Assembly (NCBI RefSeq): GCF_004310335.1
Contig: NZ_SIRS01000006.1
Span: 98,297 to 162,296, forward strand
Source: Hyunsoonleella pacifica
GTDB lineage: Bacteria; Bacteroidota; Bacteroidia; Flavobacteriales; Flavobacteriaceae
Direction: 5' to 3'
DNA: 64,000 bases
Part shown: positions 53,961 to 62,427 of the stretch, piece after piece
How the letters are laid out: the number at the start of each line of letters is the position of its first letter
Numbering within the stretch: the first letter of the stretch is position 1
Notes under the pieces: model-generated
What the model was told of the DNA's origin: nothing
Seen by the model: the letters and a program-made list of their open reading frames with translations, nothing else
Databases searched by the model: none
Position numbers and translations under genes: made by a program

Positions 53961-54113
53961 ATGGCAAAAAAAGCAGTAGCATCGTTACAAACAGGATCTA
54001 AAAGATTAACCAAAGCTATAAAAATGGTTAAATCTCCAAAAACTGGAGCATACATGTTTGTAGAATCAGTAATGAGTCCAGACCTAGTAAACGATTTCTT
54101 AAATAAGAAATAA
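53961..54113 (+). CDS. DUF4295 small protein (50 aa)
   Basis: A 50-residue basic protein reading MAKKAVASLQTGSKRLTK..., with SPKTGAYMFVE and a C-terminal NDFLNKK. It is recognised as a member of the small DUF4295 family of Bacteroidota, which occurs directly after rpmB and rpmG and before ftsY. The position and basic composition suggest a ribosome-associated role, perhaps an extra ribosomal or assembly protein; no function is proven. It is followed by a perfect terminator. Confidence 0.9.
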   Translation: MAKKAVASLQTGSKRLTKAIKMVKSPKTGAYMFVESVMSPDLVNDFLNKK

Positions 54114-54134
54114 ACGTTTATTATTACAATATAT

Positions 54135-54164
54135 AAAGCTGCTGTCTGTAAAGACAGCAGCTTT
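54135..54164 (+). terminator. Terminator of the rpmB-rpmG-DUF4295 operon
   Basis: AAAGCTGCTGTCT / AGACAGCAGCTTT around GTAA, 13 perfect base pairs and a run of T. Confidence 0.92.
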
Positions 54165-54236
54165 TTTTATATTTATACTCAAGAAAAATGACAATATTTC
54201 CGATTCCAATTAAAGGCAGGAAAGTTGTTATAAATT

Positions 54237-54318
54237 ATTTGGGCGTTACCACAAGGGTCGGGCTTTCGGCAGTCGCTCTCTGCGAGGAGCTTCAACAAAT
54301 ACCTCAATCCCTAACGCG
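54237..54318. repeat. Intergenic repeat GCGTTAGGG...AACGCCC, copy 2 (inverted)
   Basis: Reverse orientation to copy 1 at 51014. ATTTGGGCGTTACC begins it, TCGGGCTTTC follows, and TCAATCCCTAACGC ends it. Together the copies frame a 3-kb segment with FAH, Hpt, cinA and rpmB-DUF4295. Confidence 0.7.
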
Positions 54319-54360
54319 ATAACGGCTTTTTTAGTAAACCATAACGAGTAAACAACAAAC

Positions 54361-55314
54361 ATGAGTTTTTTCAAAAAAATATTCTCTTCAGAAAAAAAGG
54401 AAACTTTAGATAAAGGTTTAGAAAAATCAAAATCAAGCTTTTTTGGGAAGTTAAGTAAGGCCGTAGCAGGAAAATCTAAAGTAGACGATGAAGTTTTAGA
54501 TAATTTAGAAGAGGTTTTGGTAACCAGTGATGTAGGTGTAAATACTACGTTAAAAGTTATTGAGCGCATAGAAGAGCGTGTAGCAAAAGATAAATATTTA
54601 GGCACAGATGAACTTAATCAAATTCTTCGTGAAGAAATAGCAAATCTGCTTTCAGAGACTAACTCAGGAGAAGAATCTGACTTTACCATCCCAGAAGGTA
54701 AAAAACCTTATGTGATGATGGTGGTTGGTGTAAATGGTGTTGGTAAAACCACAACCATTGGTAAGTTAGCAAGTCAGTTTAAAAAGCAAGGCTTAAAAGT
54801 GGTTCTAGGCGCAGCTGATACCTTTAGAGCAGCAGCCATAGATCAGCTACAAGTTTGGGCAGACAGAGTGGATGTGCCTATTGTAAAACAATCCATGGGT
54901 AGTGATCCTGCATCCGTAGCTTTTGATACGTTGAAAAGTGCAGTAACCCAAGATGCCGATGTGGTAATTATTGATACAGCTGGTCGTTTACACAATAAAG
55001 TTAATTTAATGAACGAGCTTACTAAGGTAAAGCGCGTAATGCAAAAAGTGGTGGGTAATGCGCCGCATGATGTACTTTTAGTTTTAGATGGCTCCACAGG
55101 ACAAAATGCTTTTGAGCAAGCCAAACAATTCACAGCAGCCACAGAGGTAACATCACTCGCAGTTACCAAACTAGATGGAACAGCAAAAGGAGGGGTTGTA
55201 ATAGGTATTTCAGATCAATTTCAAATCCCTGTGAAATATATAGGCGTTGGAGAAGGTATTGACGATTTACAAGTGTTTAATAAATATGAGTTTGTAGATT
55301 CGTTTTTCAAGTAA
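54361..55314 (+). CDS. ftsY: Signal recognition particle receptor FtsY
   Basis: A 317-residue SRP GTPase with the NG domain complete: Walker A GVNGVGKTTT (about 122-131), the insertion box AADTFRAAAIDQL, DTAGRLHNK and TKLDGTAKGG. The acidic A domain of E. coli is replaced by a short Lys/Ser-rich segment, as usual in Bacteroidota. It docks ribosome-SRP complexes at the membrane. The gene follows the DUF4295 unit, with a terminator and repeat copy 2 between. Confidence 0.97.
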   Translation: MSFFKKIFSSEKKETLDKGLEKSKSSFFGKLSKAVAGKSKVDDEVLDNLEEVLVTSDVGVNTTLKVIERIEERVAKDKYLGTDELNQILREEIANLLSETNSGEESDFTIPEGKKPYVMMVVGVNGVGKTTTIGKLASQFKKQGLKVVLGAADTFRAAAIDQLQVWADRVDVPIVKQSMGSDPASVAFDTLKSAVTQDADVVIIDTAGRLHNKVNLMNELTKVKRVMQKVVGNAPHDVLLVLDGSTGQNAFEQAKQFTAATEVTSLAVTKLDGTAKGGVVIGISDQFQIPVKYIGVGEGIDDLQVFNKYEFVDSFFK

Positions 55315-55321
55315 TCCAATC

Positions 55322-55335
55322 CCTGTGAAAACAGG
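55322..55335. repeat. CCTGT-GAAA-ACAGG hairpin repeat, copy 1
   Basis: A five-base stem with GAAA loop directly after the ftsY stop. A related hairpin is at 57695-57714; both resemble the intergenic ATTCCTGxGAAAxCAGGAAT family seen in many bacteria. Confidence 0.45.
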
Positions 55336-55505
55336 AGTCTGCTTTTATGAATAAGTCGAGATTTAACGAATAGAAAAAATAATATTGCAAAGTTTTAAGA
55401 ATAAAACAATTCAATTATAATAACGTGGTAAACTTTTTTAAAATTTTTATTTGTCGAGCATTACTTGCAGAAGTCTTATTGCCTATTTATAGAAAAAGTT
55501 AATAT

Positions 55506-56177
55506 TTACGAATCAAAATTTTTATAAACAAATACATCCCAATAGCCAAATTTCTTTTTAAAACGACCTGATTTTAAAATTTCATTTTCGTATAAAGGTA
55601 CGTAATAGATAATAGTAATTTCCCTTGGAAGCTCTGTATAGCTATCTTCTATGTTTTTAATTACCTCTGCCATAACGTTTTTTGGGAATGGATTAAAAAA
55701 GTAGAAGTAGTTATAGCGACTTAAGTCTTTAAAATCTCTGGCGTCATAATTATATATTGTAGACTTATCTATACTTAATTTTGTTAAGTTTTTTTTGGCT
55801 GTTTTTGATAGTGTTTCAGATATTTCTACACCATCAACTTTTCTAAAAGGATATTTAGATATTACATAAAGCATTTTGCCCTTACCACAACCAAAATCTA
55901 AAATAGCATCAGTTTCTGAAATATTTAAGTTGTTTAAAACATGCTTTACCCTGCCACTGCTACCGGCCATATAATGATGAGAATTATTTTTAGATAAGCC
56001 TAGTTTTTCTAAACTTTCTTGTTTGGTAAAATCTAACCCTTTTAACCTTTCTTTTAGTATAGAAATATTTGATTTTAAACCTAAATAGTTTGTGTAAATA
56101 AATTTTGTTGGTTTTAATAAGAATTGGAAGTTATTATCCCTGTCTATTTTTACAATTTCATTAACTAACTTACTCAT
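55506..56177 (-). CDS. Class I SAM-dependent methyltransferase
   Basis: The SAM-binding motif I is D-F-G-C-G-K-G-K-M-L at about residues 93-102, preceded by a helical N-terminal 75 residues and followed by VDGVEIS and FYFFNPFP. At 223 residues it resembles a rRNA or lipid methyltransferase, but the target is not recognisable. It lies alone on the opposite strand between ftsY and the serine hydrolase, interrupting an otherwise common flavobacterial gene order. Confidence 0.88.
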   Translation of the reverse strand: MSKLVNEIVKIDRDNNFQFLLKPTKFIYTNYLGLKSNISILKERLKGLDFTKQESLEKLGLSKNNSHHYMAGSSGRVKHVLNNLNISETDAILDFGCGKGKMLYVISKYPFRKVDGVEISETLSKTAKKNLTKLSIDKSTIYNYDARDFKDLSRYNYFYFFNPFPKNVMAEVIKNIEDSYTELPREITIIYYVPLYENEILKSGRFKKKFGYWDVFVYKNFDS

Positions 56178-56519
56178 ATATCTAAAAATTTTTAATTTAT
56201 AGATTTAGGGAAATTATATAAAAAGCGGATGCTCAAAATACAATTTTTTTAGTAAATTTTAGTTACTAAAAGACTTATTTTTTGTTATAGGTTGTTGAAA
56301 ATCAAACATTAGTGTTGATTTTTTTTCTATAATATTTAATTTTATGGAAAGACGTAATAGAATATGATATTTTGATACGCTATTAAAGGTATTTGATTTT
56401 AATGTTAACTCAGTAAGTATTTCAACTGATTATAACAGTAAAAGAGTATTTAATTTTGCGATTTCAGTAATCTTAATTATTAATAAAAAATTAAAAGTGT
56501 AACTATCCAAAAATTATAA
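56178..56519. other. A+T-rich gap with a single hairpin
   Basis: No gene. A hairpin AAAATCAA / TTGATTTT with a run of T at 56298-56326 looks like a plus-strand terminator, although no plus-strand gene ends near it. A minus-7 box TAATTTTG at 56451-56458 faces right, away from both neighbouring genes. Confidence 0.35.
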
Positions 56520-57596
56520 CTAATTTATAAGTGCATTAATTTTCCTCCATAACTCATTATCAAAACTAGAAAGTGCAAGGGTACCACTATTAGCCTTATT
56601 TCCCATTCTAATAATAACCAATTTTTTACTTGGTACTACATAAATTTTTTGATCGTTTTTGCCTAAAGCTGCATAAGTATCCATTGGAGCATTAGGAATT
56701 AAACTACCATTAAACTTTAATTGACTTGCTGGTAAATGGTAACTGTTTTTTCCGTTGAGCCACCATAGATATCCATAAGATAAATTTATATCTTGTGAGG
56801 TGTTTGTCGCGTCTTCTAAAAATGTTTTAGGAACAATTTGAGTATTATTCCATTTACCTTTAGCATAAATCATAAGCCCAAAACGCGCCATACTTCGTGT
56901 ATTACTCCAATATACATTAAAGCCTGAACTTTGAATCCAAGCACCATTAATTCCAATTCTACTTTTTAGCTTACTTTCAAAATAAGAATTCCATGAAGTA
57001 TTGCTGGCAGCAGAAACTACATCTTGCATTTTTTTATATACATTATGATATGCCCAACGCGTTCCTGCATCTGCTTTGTATTGCAAATTTTCTTTAGAAA
57101 CATTATCCCCTAAGCTATCGTCCAATCCAGAATTCATGGATAATAAATGCTTACATGTAATTAAGTTTTCTTTTTCTAAAGCTGTACTCGTCCATCCTTT
57201 ACCTAAGTAATCAGATACCTTATTACCGATGTTTATGATACCTTCTTCTTGTGCAATTCCTGAAACTGCTGTAGTTAACGTTTTACCAGCACTTGCCCAG
57301 TACCATGGTTTTGTAATGTCGTGTCCATTCATATATGCCTCAACTACAATTTTACCCTCATGCAGTATCATGAAACTTTTGGTGTCTTTTTCTTCAAGGA
57401 AGTTTAGCAGTGGTTGCAATTCACTTTGATTCCAACCCAGGGTTTCAATGGCTTTGTTTTCCCAAACATCAGAGCTTAATGGTGGGAAATATATGCTATC
57501 GTTAATAATTTCTGGTGTATCACTATTTGTATCTTCTGAAGAGCAACTACATAGAGAAAAGATCGTTATAAGAAGGTAGAAAATGTTGATTTTCAT
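56520..57596 (-). CDS. Serine hydrolase (class C beta-lactamase-like), lipoprotein
   Basis: The 358-residue protein has a lipobox (LCSCS, about Cys16-18) and the S-x-x-K motif S102-A-G-K105 in WASAGKTL, with Y-H-N as the second motif in AYHNVYKKMQ. This is the fold of class C beta-lactamases, penicillin-binding proteins and esterases; the third motif is diverged, so antibiotic hydrolysis is not implied. It is an envelope protein expressed from its own promoter on the minus strand, divergent from rimO. Confidence 0.92.
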   Translation of the reverse strand: MKINIFYLLITIFSLCSCSSEDTNSDTPEIINDSIYFPPLSSDVWENKAIETLGWNQSELQPLLNFLEEKDTKSFMILHEGKIVVEAYMNGHDITKPWYWASAGKTLTTAVSGIAQEEGIINIGNKVSDYLGKGWTSTALEKENLITCKHLLSMNSGLDDSLGDNVSKENLQYKADAGTRWAYHNVYKKMQDVVSAASNTSWNSYFESKLKSRIGINGAWIQSSGFNVYWSNTRSMARFGLMIYAKGKWNNTQIVPKTFLEDATNTSQDINLSYGYLWWLNGKNSYHLPASQLKFNGSLIPNAPMDTYAALGKNDQKIYVVPSKKLVIIRMGNKANSGTLALSSFDNELWRKINALIN

Positions 57597-57694
57597 AACT
57601 GTAGGTTTTCAATTTAGGACATACAAATATATAAAAGGTTTAATTGAAAAGAAATTCCTCGATATTTATTATAGAAGCTTCAGTTGATATTGTC

Positions 57695-57714
57695 ATTCCT
57701 GTGGAAATGGGAAT
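57695..57714. repeat. ATTCCTGT-GGAA-ATGGGAAT hairpin repeat, copy 2
   Basis: Eight base pairs, two of them T-G, around a four-base loop, preceded by GTC. It resembles the hairpin after ftsY and lies in the rimO leader. Confidence 0.45.
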
Positions 57715-57786
57715 CTTATATTTAAAAACTAAAAACCTAACCATAAGAGAGGAAAAGGATTTTTCTATAATTCGTAAATCATTACC

Positions 57787-57794
57787 TATCTTTG
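57787..57794 (+). promoter_or_regulatory. Minus-7 promoter box of rimO
   Basis: TATCTTTG matches TAnnTTTG, 18 bases before the ATG. The minus-33 element is weak. Confidence 0.55.
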
Positions 57795-57812
57795 CACCTC
57801 CTTTAAACAGTT

Positions 57813-59117
57813 ATGCGCACAAAATCACTTAAAAAGAATAGAATAAACGTAGTTACTTTAGGTTGTAGTAAGAATGTTTACGATAGTGAAGTACTTATGG
57901 GACAGCTTAAAGCTAGTGGAAAAGATGTGGTTCATGAAGAGGAAGGTAATATTGTTGTGATAAATACTTGTGGGTTTATTAATAATGCTAAAGAAGAAAG
58001 TGTGAATACTATTTTAGAATTCATGCAAAAAAAAGAAGCTGGAGATGTAGATAAAGTGTTTGTTACGGGATGTTTAAGTGAACGATATAAACCGGATTTA
58101 CAAAAGGAAATTCCTAATGTAGATCAATATTTTGGTACAACCGAATTGCCTGGACTTTTAAAAGCACTTGGAGCAGATTATAAACACGAGTTGATAGGTG
58201 AGCGTTTAACTACCACACCTAAAAACTACGCGTATCTTAAAATTGCTGAGGGTTGTGATAGACCATGTTCATTTTGCGCTATTCCTTTAATGAGAGGGAA
58301 ACATAAATCTAAACCAATTGAAGAATTGGTAGTTGAAGCAGAAAAACTAGCTGCTAATGGCGTTAAAGAGTTGATTTTAATTGCTCAAGATTTAACGTAT
58401 TATGGCTTAGATTTATATAAAAAACGAAATTTAGCAGAGTTACTGGAATCTTTAGTTAAAGTTGAAGGTATTGAATGGATTCGTTTGCATTATGCATTTC
58501 CAACAGGTTTTCCTGTGGATGTTTTGGATGTTATGAAACGTGAGCCAAAAATCTGTAATTATTTAGATATTCCATTACAGCACATTTCAGATACTATTTT
58601 AAAGAGCATGCGTCGTGGTACAACCAAAGAGAAAACTACACAATTGCTTAAAGAATTTAGAGCAAAAGTACCTGAAATAACCATTAGAACAACATTAATT
58701 GTTGGATATCCTGGAGAAACTGAAGATGATTTTGAAACTTTGAAAGATTGGGTAAAAGATATGCGTTTTGAACGTTTAGGTTGTTTTGCTTATTCTCATG
58801 AAGAGAACACACATGCATATAATTTAGAAGATGATGTACCTGAGGAAGTTAAGATAGATAGAGCTAATCAAATTATGGAGCTTCAATCTCAAATTTCTTG
58901 GGAACTCAATCAAGAGAAAATAGGTAGAGTGTTTAATGTTGTGATAGATAGAAAAGAAGGTAATCACTTTATAGGACGTACAGAGTTTGATTCTCCAGAT
59001 GTTGACAACGAGGTGTTAATTAATGCTACAACAACTTATCTTAAAACAGGTGAATTTGCAAAAGTTAAAATTATCGAAGCTGAGGATTTTGATTTGTATG
59101 CTGAGGTAGTAGTATGA
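57813..59117 (+). CDS. rimO: Ribosomal protein S12 methylthiotransferase RimO
   Basis: The 434-residue radical-SAM enzyme has an N-terminal UPF0004 domain with its own cluster cysteines (LGCSKN, NTCGF, TGCL), the radical-SAM cluster C148-D-R-P-C152-S-F-C155 and a C-terminal TRAM domain. It adds a methylthio group to an aspartate of ribosomal protein S12. Length and motifs are complete. The minus-7 box at 57787 gives it a separate promoter, and a symmetric terminator follows. Confidence 0.97.
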   Translation: MRTKSLKKNRINVVTLGCSKNVYDSEVLMGQLKASGKDVVHEEEGNIVVINTCGFINNAKEESVNTILEFMQKKEAGDVDKVFVTGCLSERYKPDLQKEIPNVDQYFGTTELPGLLKALGADYKHELIGERLTTTPKNYAYLKIAEGCDRPCSFCAIPLMRGKHKSKPIEELVVEAEKLAANGVKELILIAQDLTYYGLDLYKKRNLAELLESLVKVEGIEWIRLHYAFPTGFPVDVLDVMKREPKICNYLDIPLQHISDTILKSMRRGTTKEKTTQLLKEFRAKVPEITIRTTLIVGYPGETEDDFETLKDWVKDMRFERLGCFAYSHEENTHAYNLEDDVPEEVKIDRANQIMELQSQISWELNQEKIGRVFNVVIDRKEGNHFIGRTEFDSPDVDNEVLINATTTYLKTGEFAKVKIIEAEDFDLYAEVVV

Positions 59118-59130
59118 TAAATTGGAAATA

Positions 59131-59171
59131 AAAAAAGCCGATAACTAATTGTGTTAGTTATCGGCTTTTTT
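59131..59171. terminator. Bidirectional terminator between rimO and the CarboxypepD_reg-like gene
   Basis: AAAAAAGCCGATAACTAA and TTAGTTATCGGCTTTTTT pair perfectly over 18 bases with a five-base loop. The genes converge on it. Confidence 0.95.
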
Positions 59172-59194
59172 GTTTTTAAAGCAAATGATAAGTT

Positions 59195-60475
59195 TTAAGA
59201 TTCTTTCCTTTCTTCTTTTTTGTCAAGTTGCTTCTTTATTTTTCTTATTGCGTTTTCTATAGATTTTTCTGGTTCTATAATATTGTATGTACCCCAAAAT
59301 TCTGGGTCTGAAAAACCAGATGTTTGTTCTGTAAGTATAGTAGTAGGTCTTAGCATTCTGTCTTTTGTTTTGGTAATCTTTGTATTTGGAATTTCCCAAT
59401 CTGTGATAGCCATTTCACTATTAAGTGTATAAATGCTATTAAAAAGTTTTCCTTCCCAGTTAACCTTAAATGTTAAACCAATATTGCTATATGCATAGTG
59501 CCATCTACCGTTTTGCGTTCTATACTTAACTTTATAAGAAGCTTCTGTAGGATATACATCAACCTTTCTTGGTTTTTTTCTAACAAATATAGAGCTAGAC
59601 AATTCCTTATTTTTAACATTTAAGTTGTATTCAGCATTAGTTAAAGCAAGCGTATTTGCATCTATGTATAATCTACCGTAATACAAAGGAGATTTTACAT
59701 GGGGCTTTTGTTTAAAATTAACTACATACACCAAATTTTTATTAATATTAGTAGAATTTTCATAATTAAAATCGTAGAAGTCAATATCGTCTTTATTAAA
59801 AATGTATTCAGGATATTTTACTAAATCTGTATATAGATTACTAAACGGACCTCCTTGTAATTTTAATGCAAGTGTATCTAGTCTGGAATAATCAATATTT
59901 TTTCTAGACTTAATTAATTCAATATGATCGTTACGAAGACTACTATATGGCTGTTTATGGATTTTAACAACAGCTTCTGATAATGATGCATTTTTACGTC
60001 TCTTCTTTATGGTTTCTCTGTAAAACGCTGTCATTAAAGCATTTTTATCATTGTAGGCAGTGCTTTTATTTGCCAAAGTTTTTTCTACTAACGTTCGGGC
60101 ATCATATCTAGGAGATGCTACTAGACTTACTGGGTTTAGTTTTGTTACACTGGGCGTAAGCACAATTTTTTCGTAATCTCCCAAATCTACAATGTTTATC
60201 AATTTTCTTTCATACCCCAAATGGGTAATAACTAATTTTGCATCTAAATATTTATAAGGAATTTTTAATAAAAATTCGCCATCAGAATTTGTAACGGTAC
60301 TAATGTTAGTGCCATCCACAACTATATCAGTAAAAACAAGTTCATCTTTGGTGTCCTTATCAATAATTTTACCATTTACTTCTTTAAAAGCTTGTGTGTT
60401 TTGCGCATGGGTAATAAAAAAACAAAACAATAACATACAAGCTAAACTTAGCCTTAAGTAAATTACTCTTTTCAT
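59195..60475 (-). CDS. Secreted protein with carboxypeptidase-like regulatory domain
   Basis: The 426-residue protein has a signal peptide ending about THAQ and a CarboxypepD_reg-like beta-sandwich (about 32-115: VNGKIIDKDTKDELVFTDIVV, TVTNSDGEFLLKIP). The rest is beta-rich and ends in a basic Lys/Glu helix. It resembles Bacteroidota DUF5686-like cell-surface proteins, but it lacks a full outer-membrane barrel, so I leave the family open. It may act in the periplasm or on the inner face of the outer membrane. Downstream is a strong terminator shared with rimO. Confidence 0.78.
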   Translation of the reverse strand: MKRVIYLRLSLACMLLFCFFITHAQNTQAFKEVNGKIIDKDTKDELVFTDIVVDGTNISTVTNSDGEFLLKIPYKYLDAKLVITHLGYERKLINIVDLGDYEKIVLTPSVTKLNPVSLVASPRYDARTLVEKTLANKSTAYNDKNALMTAFYRETIKKRRKNASLSEAVVKIHKQPYSSLRNDHIELIKSRKNIDYSRLDTLALKLQGGPFSNLYTDLVKYPEYIFNKDDIDFYDFNYENSTNINKNLVYVVNFKQKPHVKSPLYYGRLYIDANTLALTNAEYNLNVKNKELSSSIFVRKKPRKVDVYPTEASYKVKYRTQNGRWHYAYSNIGLTFKVNWEGKLFNSIYTLNSEMAITDWEIPNTKITKTKDRMLRPTTILTEQTSGFSDPEFWGTYNIIEPEKSIENAIRKIKKQLDKKEERKES

Positions 60476-60570
60476 AATTTTTGGTGTTATGGTTCTAATC
60501 TAAAAGTACAAAAAAATGATGTAAGGTTTTAATTGTCAGTGTTTTTTAACAATAAAATTAACTTTTTTTA

Positions 60571-62421
60571 CTAGTTATATTCACTATCGGTTAATGATTT
60601 CATGAAAGCAATAATAGAATTTATTTCATTGTCATTCAGTTCTAACGGATCTGGAGGTAAAGTTTGGTAAGGTACATCTAGTCCCATACCTTGTCCCCCT
60701 CCCAAGTTATAGAACTCTAAAACTTGTTCTAAAGTTTTAAAAGCACCATTATGCATGTAAGGAGCTGTTAATTCTACATTTCTAACAGATGATGTTTTAA
60801 AGAAACCTCGCCTTTCCTCAACTTCGTATGGATAGTACATGCCTGGGTCGTCATCTAAAACTGGGTGTTTGAAATTAGCATTTTTAGTTAGACCTAAATT
60901 CTCAAATTCAGTTTCAGCATATTTTGGAGGTACCGTACCATTAAATGTAGGAGGGAAGTGACAAGTAGCACAAGCCGCCTTACCCATAAATAGGTTAAAA
61001 CCTAAAACTTCCTTTTCAGTGATTGTATTTTCCAAACCCTGCATATTTCTATCAAATTTTGAATTGAACGGAGCTAAACTTCTAATATAGGTTGCAATAG
61101 CATGTCTCACATTTTTGTTAGTAATCTTACCTTCATATAAGGAGTGAAAGGCTTTTAAGTATTTTGGATTTTCTTTTACTCGTTTTTCAACTGTAATTAA
61201 ATCTGTATGAAATTCATTTTTATTATTTGTAACCCCTACAATTTGTCCTTCAAGTCCATCTCCTCTACCATCATAAAAAAATGTACGTTGATAAACAGCA
61301 TAAGATAGAGTTGGGGAATTACGTTGAAGTTTAATTCCATTTCTTCCAATAGCTACTTTATGCCCATCTGTAAACGCTTTTTCTTTAATATGGCACGTAG
61401 CACAACTCATATCGTTTCCATTAGATAAAGAAGCATCATTGAATAAGCTTTTACCGAGTGCAATTCGTTCCTTCGAAATTGATGGCGAACCTTGAGGAGC
61501 AAAATGAGATAGGTTGAAAAAATCGTTTTGAAATAAGTTTTCACCATAAGGGTTGAGTTCATAGTTCTCTGCCATATCGATATCCCATTCTTTAAAAGCC
61601 TTAGCAAGTAATACTAATTGTTTATTTGTATGGTTTTTGATAAAAGCATAACGATCGAAAGTTTCAAAGTTTGAAGAAATCAATGATTGTTCTGCAGCTT
61701 TAAACGCATTTTGCAATTGCTTATATACTTCAGTTTTTCCAAAAGAGTCTTTCATGTAGTTGAGGATATTCCATAAAGACTGGTAAACATAAGCCGATTC
61801 TTCAGTAGAATTCAGTTGCATTGGAGAATCAAAACCTGTAATACCTTTTGTAGCAACTGTTATGATTTCATCTCTAATCATTTTAAGATAGTGTCTATCT
61901 TTTTGCTTATATATAATATGGTTATGCGCCATAAAAGGCACTCTAGACCTTAAAAATGTTAACTGTAATTCTAGTTCATCTATGTCTAGACCTTCATCAG
62001 CATATAATAGTTCTTCTACAACCTGTAAACTTTTAGGTTTAATTTTTTTTACATCAGTATAATCTTCGGCATGTACTATGAGTAGATTAGGTCCGTTAAT
62101 GGTAAGATAACTGTTGTTGTCAAAAGCTATCATAAAAGGCTCAGCATATTTATACCATTTTCTTATCTGTTTAAAAATAACCTTGTTTTCTTCTAAACTT
62201 TTTGTGGGGTTTAGTTTATTTAAGTAAGTAGATAAGCTGTCTAAATTTTGCAAATAGTAGTCTCTTAAATCTTTTGTAAAAGCAGAATTTGTTTTTACCA
62301 TTGTATGGCCAACAATGTTGCTTTCTTTTTTACAAGAAAATATGCTCATTGTTACAATAAGAAAGAGGAACCCTTTAAGGATTCCTCTTCTATTTCTCTT
62401 ATAGAAATATATGTTAATCAT
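60571..62421 (-). CDS. Di-heme cytochrome c peroxidase family lipoprotein
   Basis: The 616-residue protein has a lipobox (IFSC, about Cys30) and two c-type heme motifs C-A-T-C-H, encoded near 61400 and 60968, inside a MauG/CcpA-type domain (ISKERIALGKSLFNDASLSNGNDMSCATCH...NSPTL...GRG). The N-terminal 290 residues are a helical extension typical of a Bacteroidota subgroup. The enzyme reduces hydrogen peroxide or oxidises protein residues in the periplasm. An ATG at 62421 is preferred to the TTG at 62427; the preceding gene ends at 62428, so coupling is likely. Confidence 0.92.
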   Translation of the reverse strand: MINIYFYKRNRRGILKGFLFLIVTMSIFSCKKESNIVGHTMVKTNSAFTKDLRDYYLQNLDSLSTYLNKLNPTKSLEENKVIFKQIRKWYKYAEPFMIAFDNNSYLTINGPNLLIVHAEDYTDVKKIKPKSLQVVEELLYADEGLDIDELELQLTFLRSRVPFMAHNHIIYKQKDRHYLKMIRDEIITVATKGITGFDSPMQLNSTEESAYVYQSLWNILNYMKDSFGKTEVYKQLQNAFKAAEQSLISSNFETFDRYAFIKNHTNKQLVLLAKAFKEWDIDMAENYELNPYGENLFQNDFFNLSHFAPQGSPSISKERIALGKSLFNDASLSNGNDMSCATCHIKEKAFTDGHKVAIGRNGIKLQRNSPTLSYAVYQRTFFYDGRGDGLEGQIVGVTNNKNEFHTDLITVEKRVKENPKYLKAFHSLYEGKITNKNVRHAIATYIRSLAPFNSKFDRNMQGLENTITEKEVLGFNLFMGKAACATCHFPPTFNGTVPPKYAETEFENLGLTKNANFKHPVLDDDPGMYYPYEVEERRGFFKTSSVRNVELTAPYMHNGAFKTLEQVLEFYNLGGGQGMGLDVPYQTLPPDPLELNDNEINSIIAFMKSLTDSEYN

Positions 62422-62427
62422 ATACAA

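Noticed and set aside
54246-54605. Minus-strand open frame across repeat copy 2 and the ftsY start
   Set aside because: It is antisense to ftsY and reads through the intergenic repeat.
57644-57832. 62-residue open frame upstream of rimO
   Set aside because: It contains the hairpin repeat and the rimO minus-7 box and overlaps the rimO start; no sign of a protein family.
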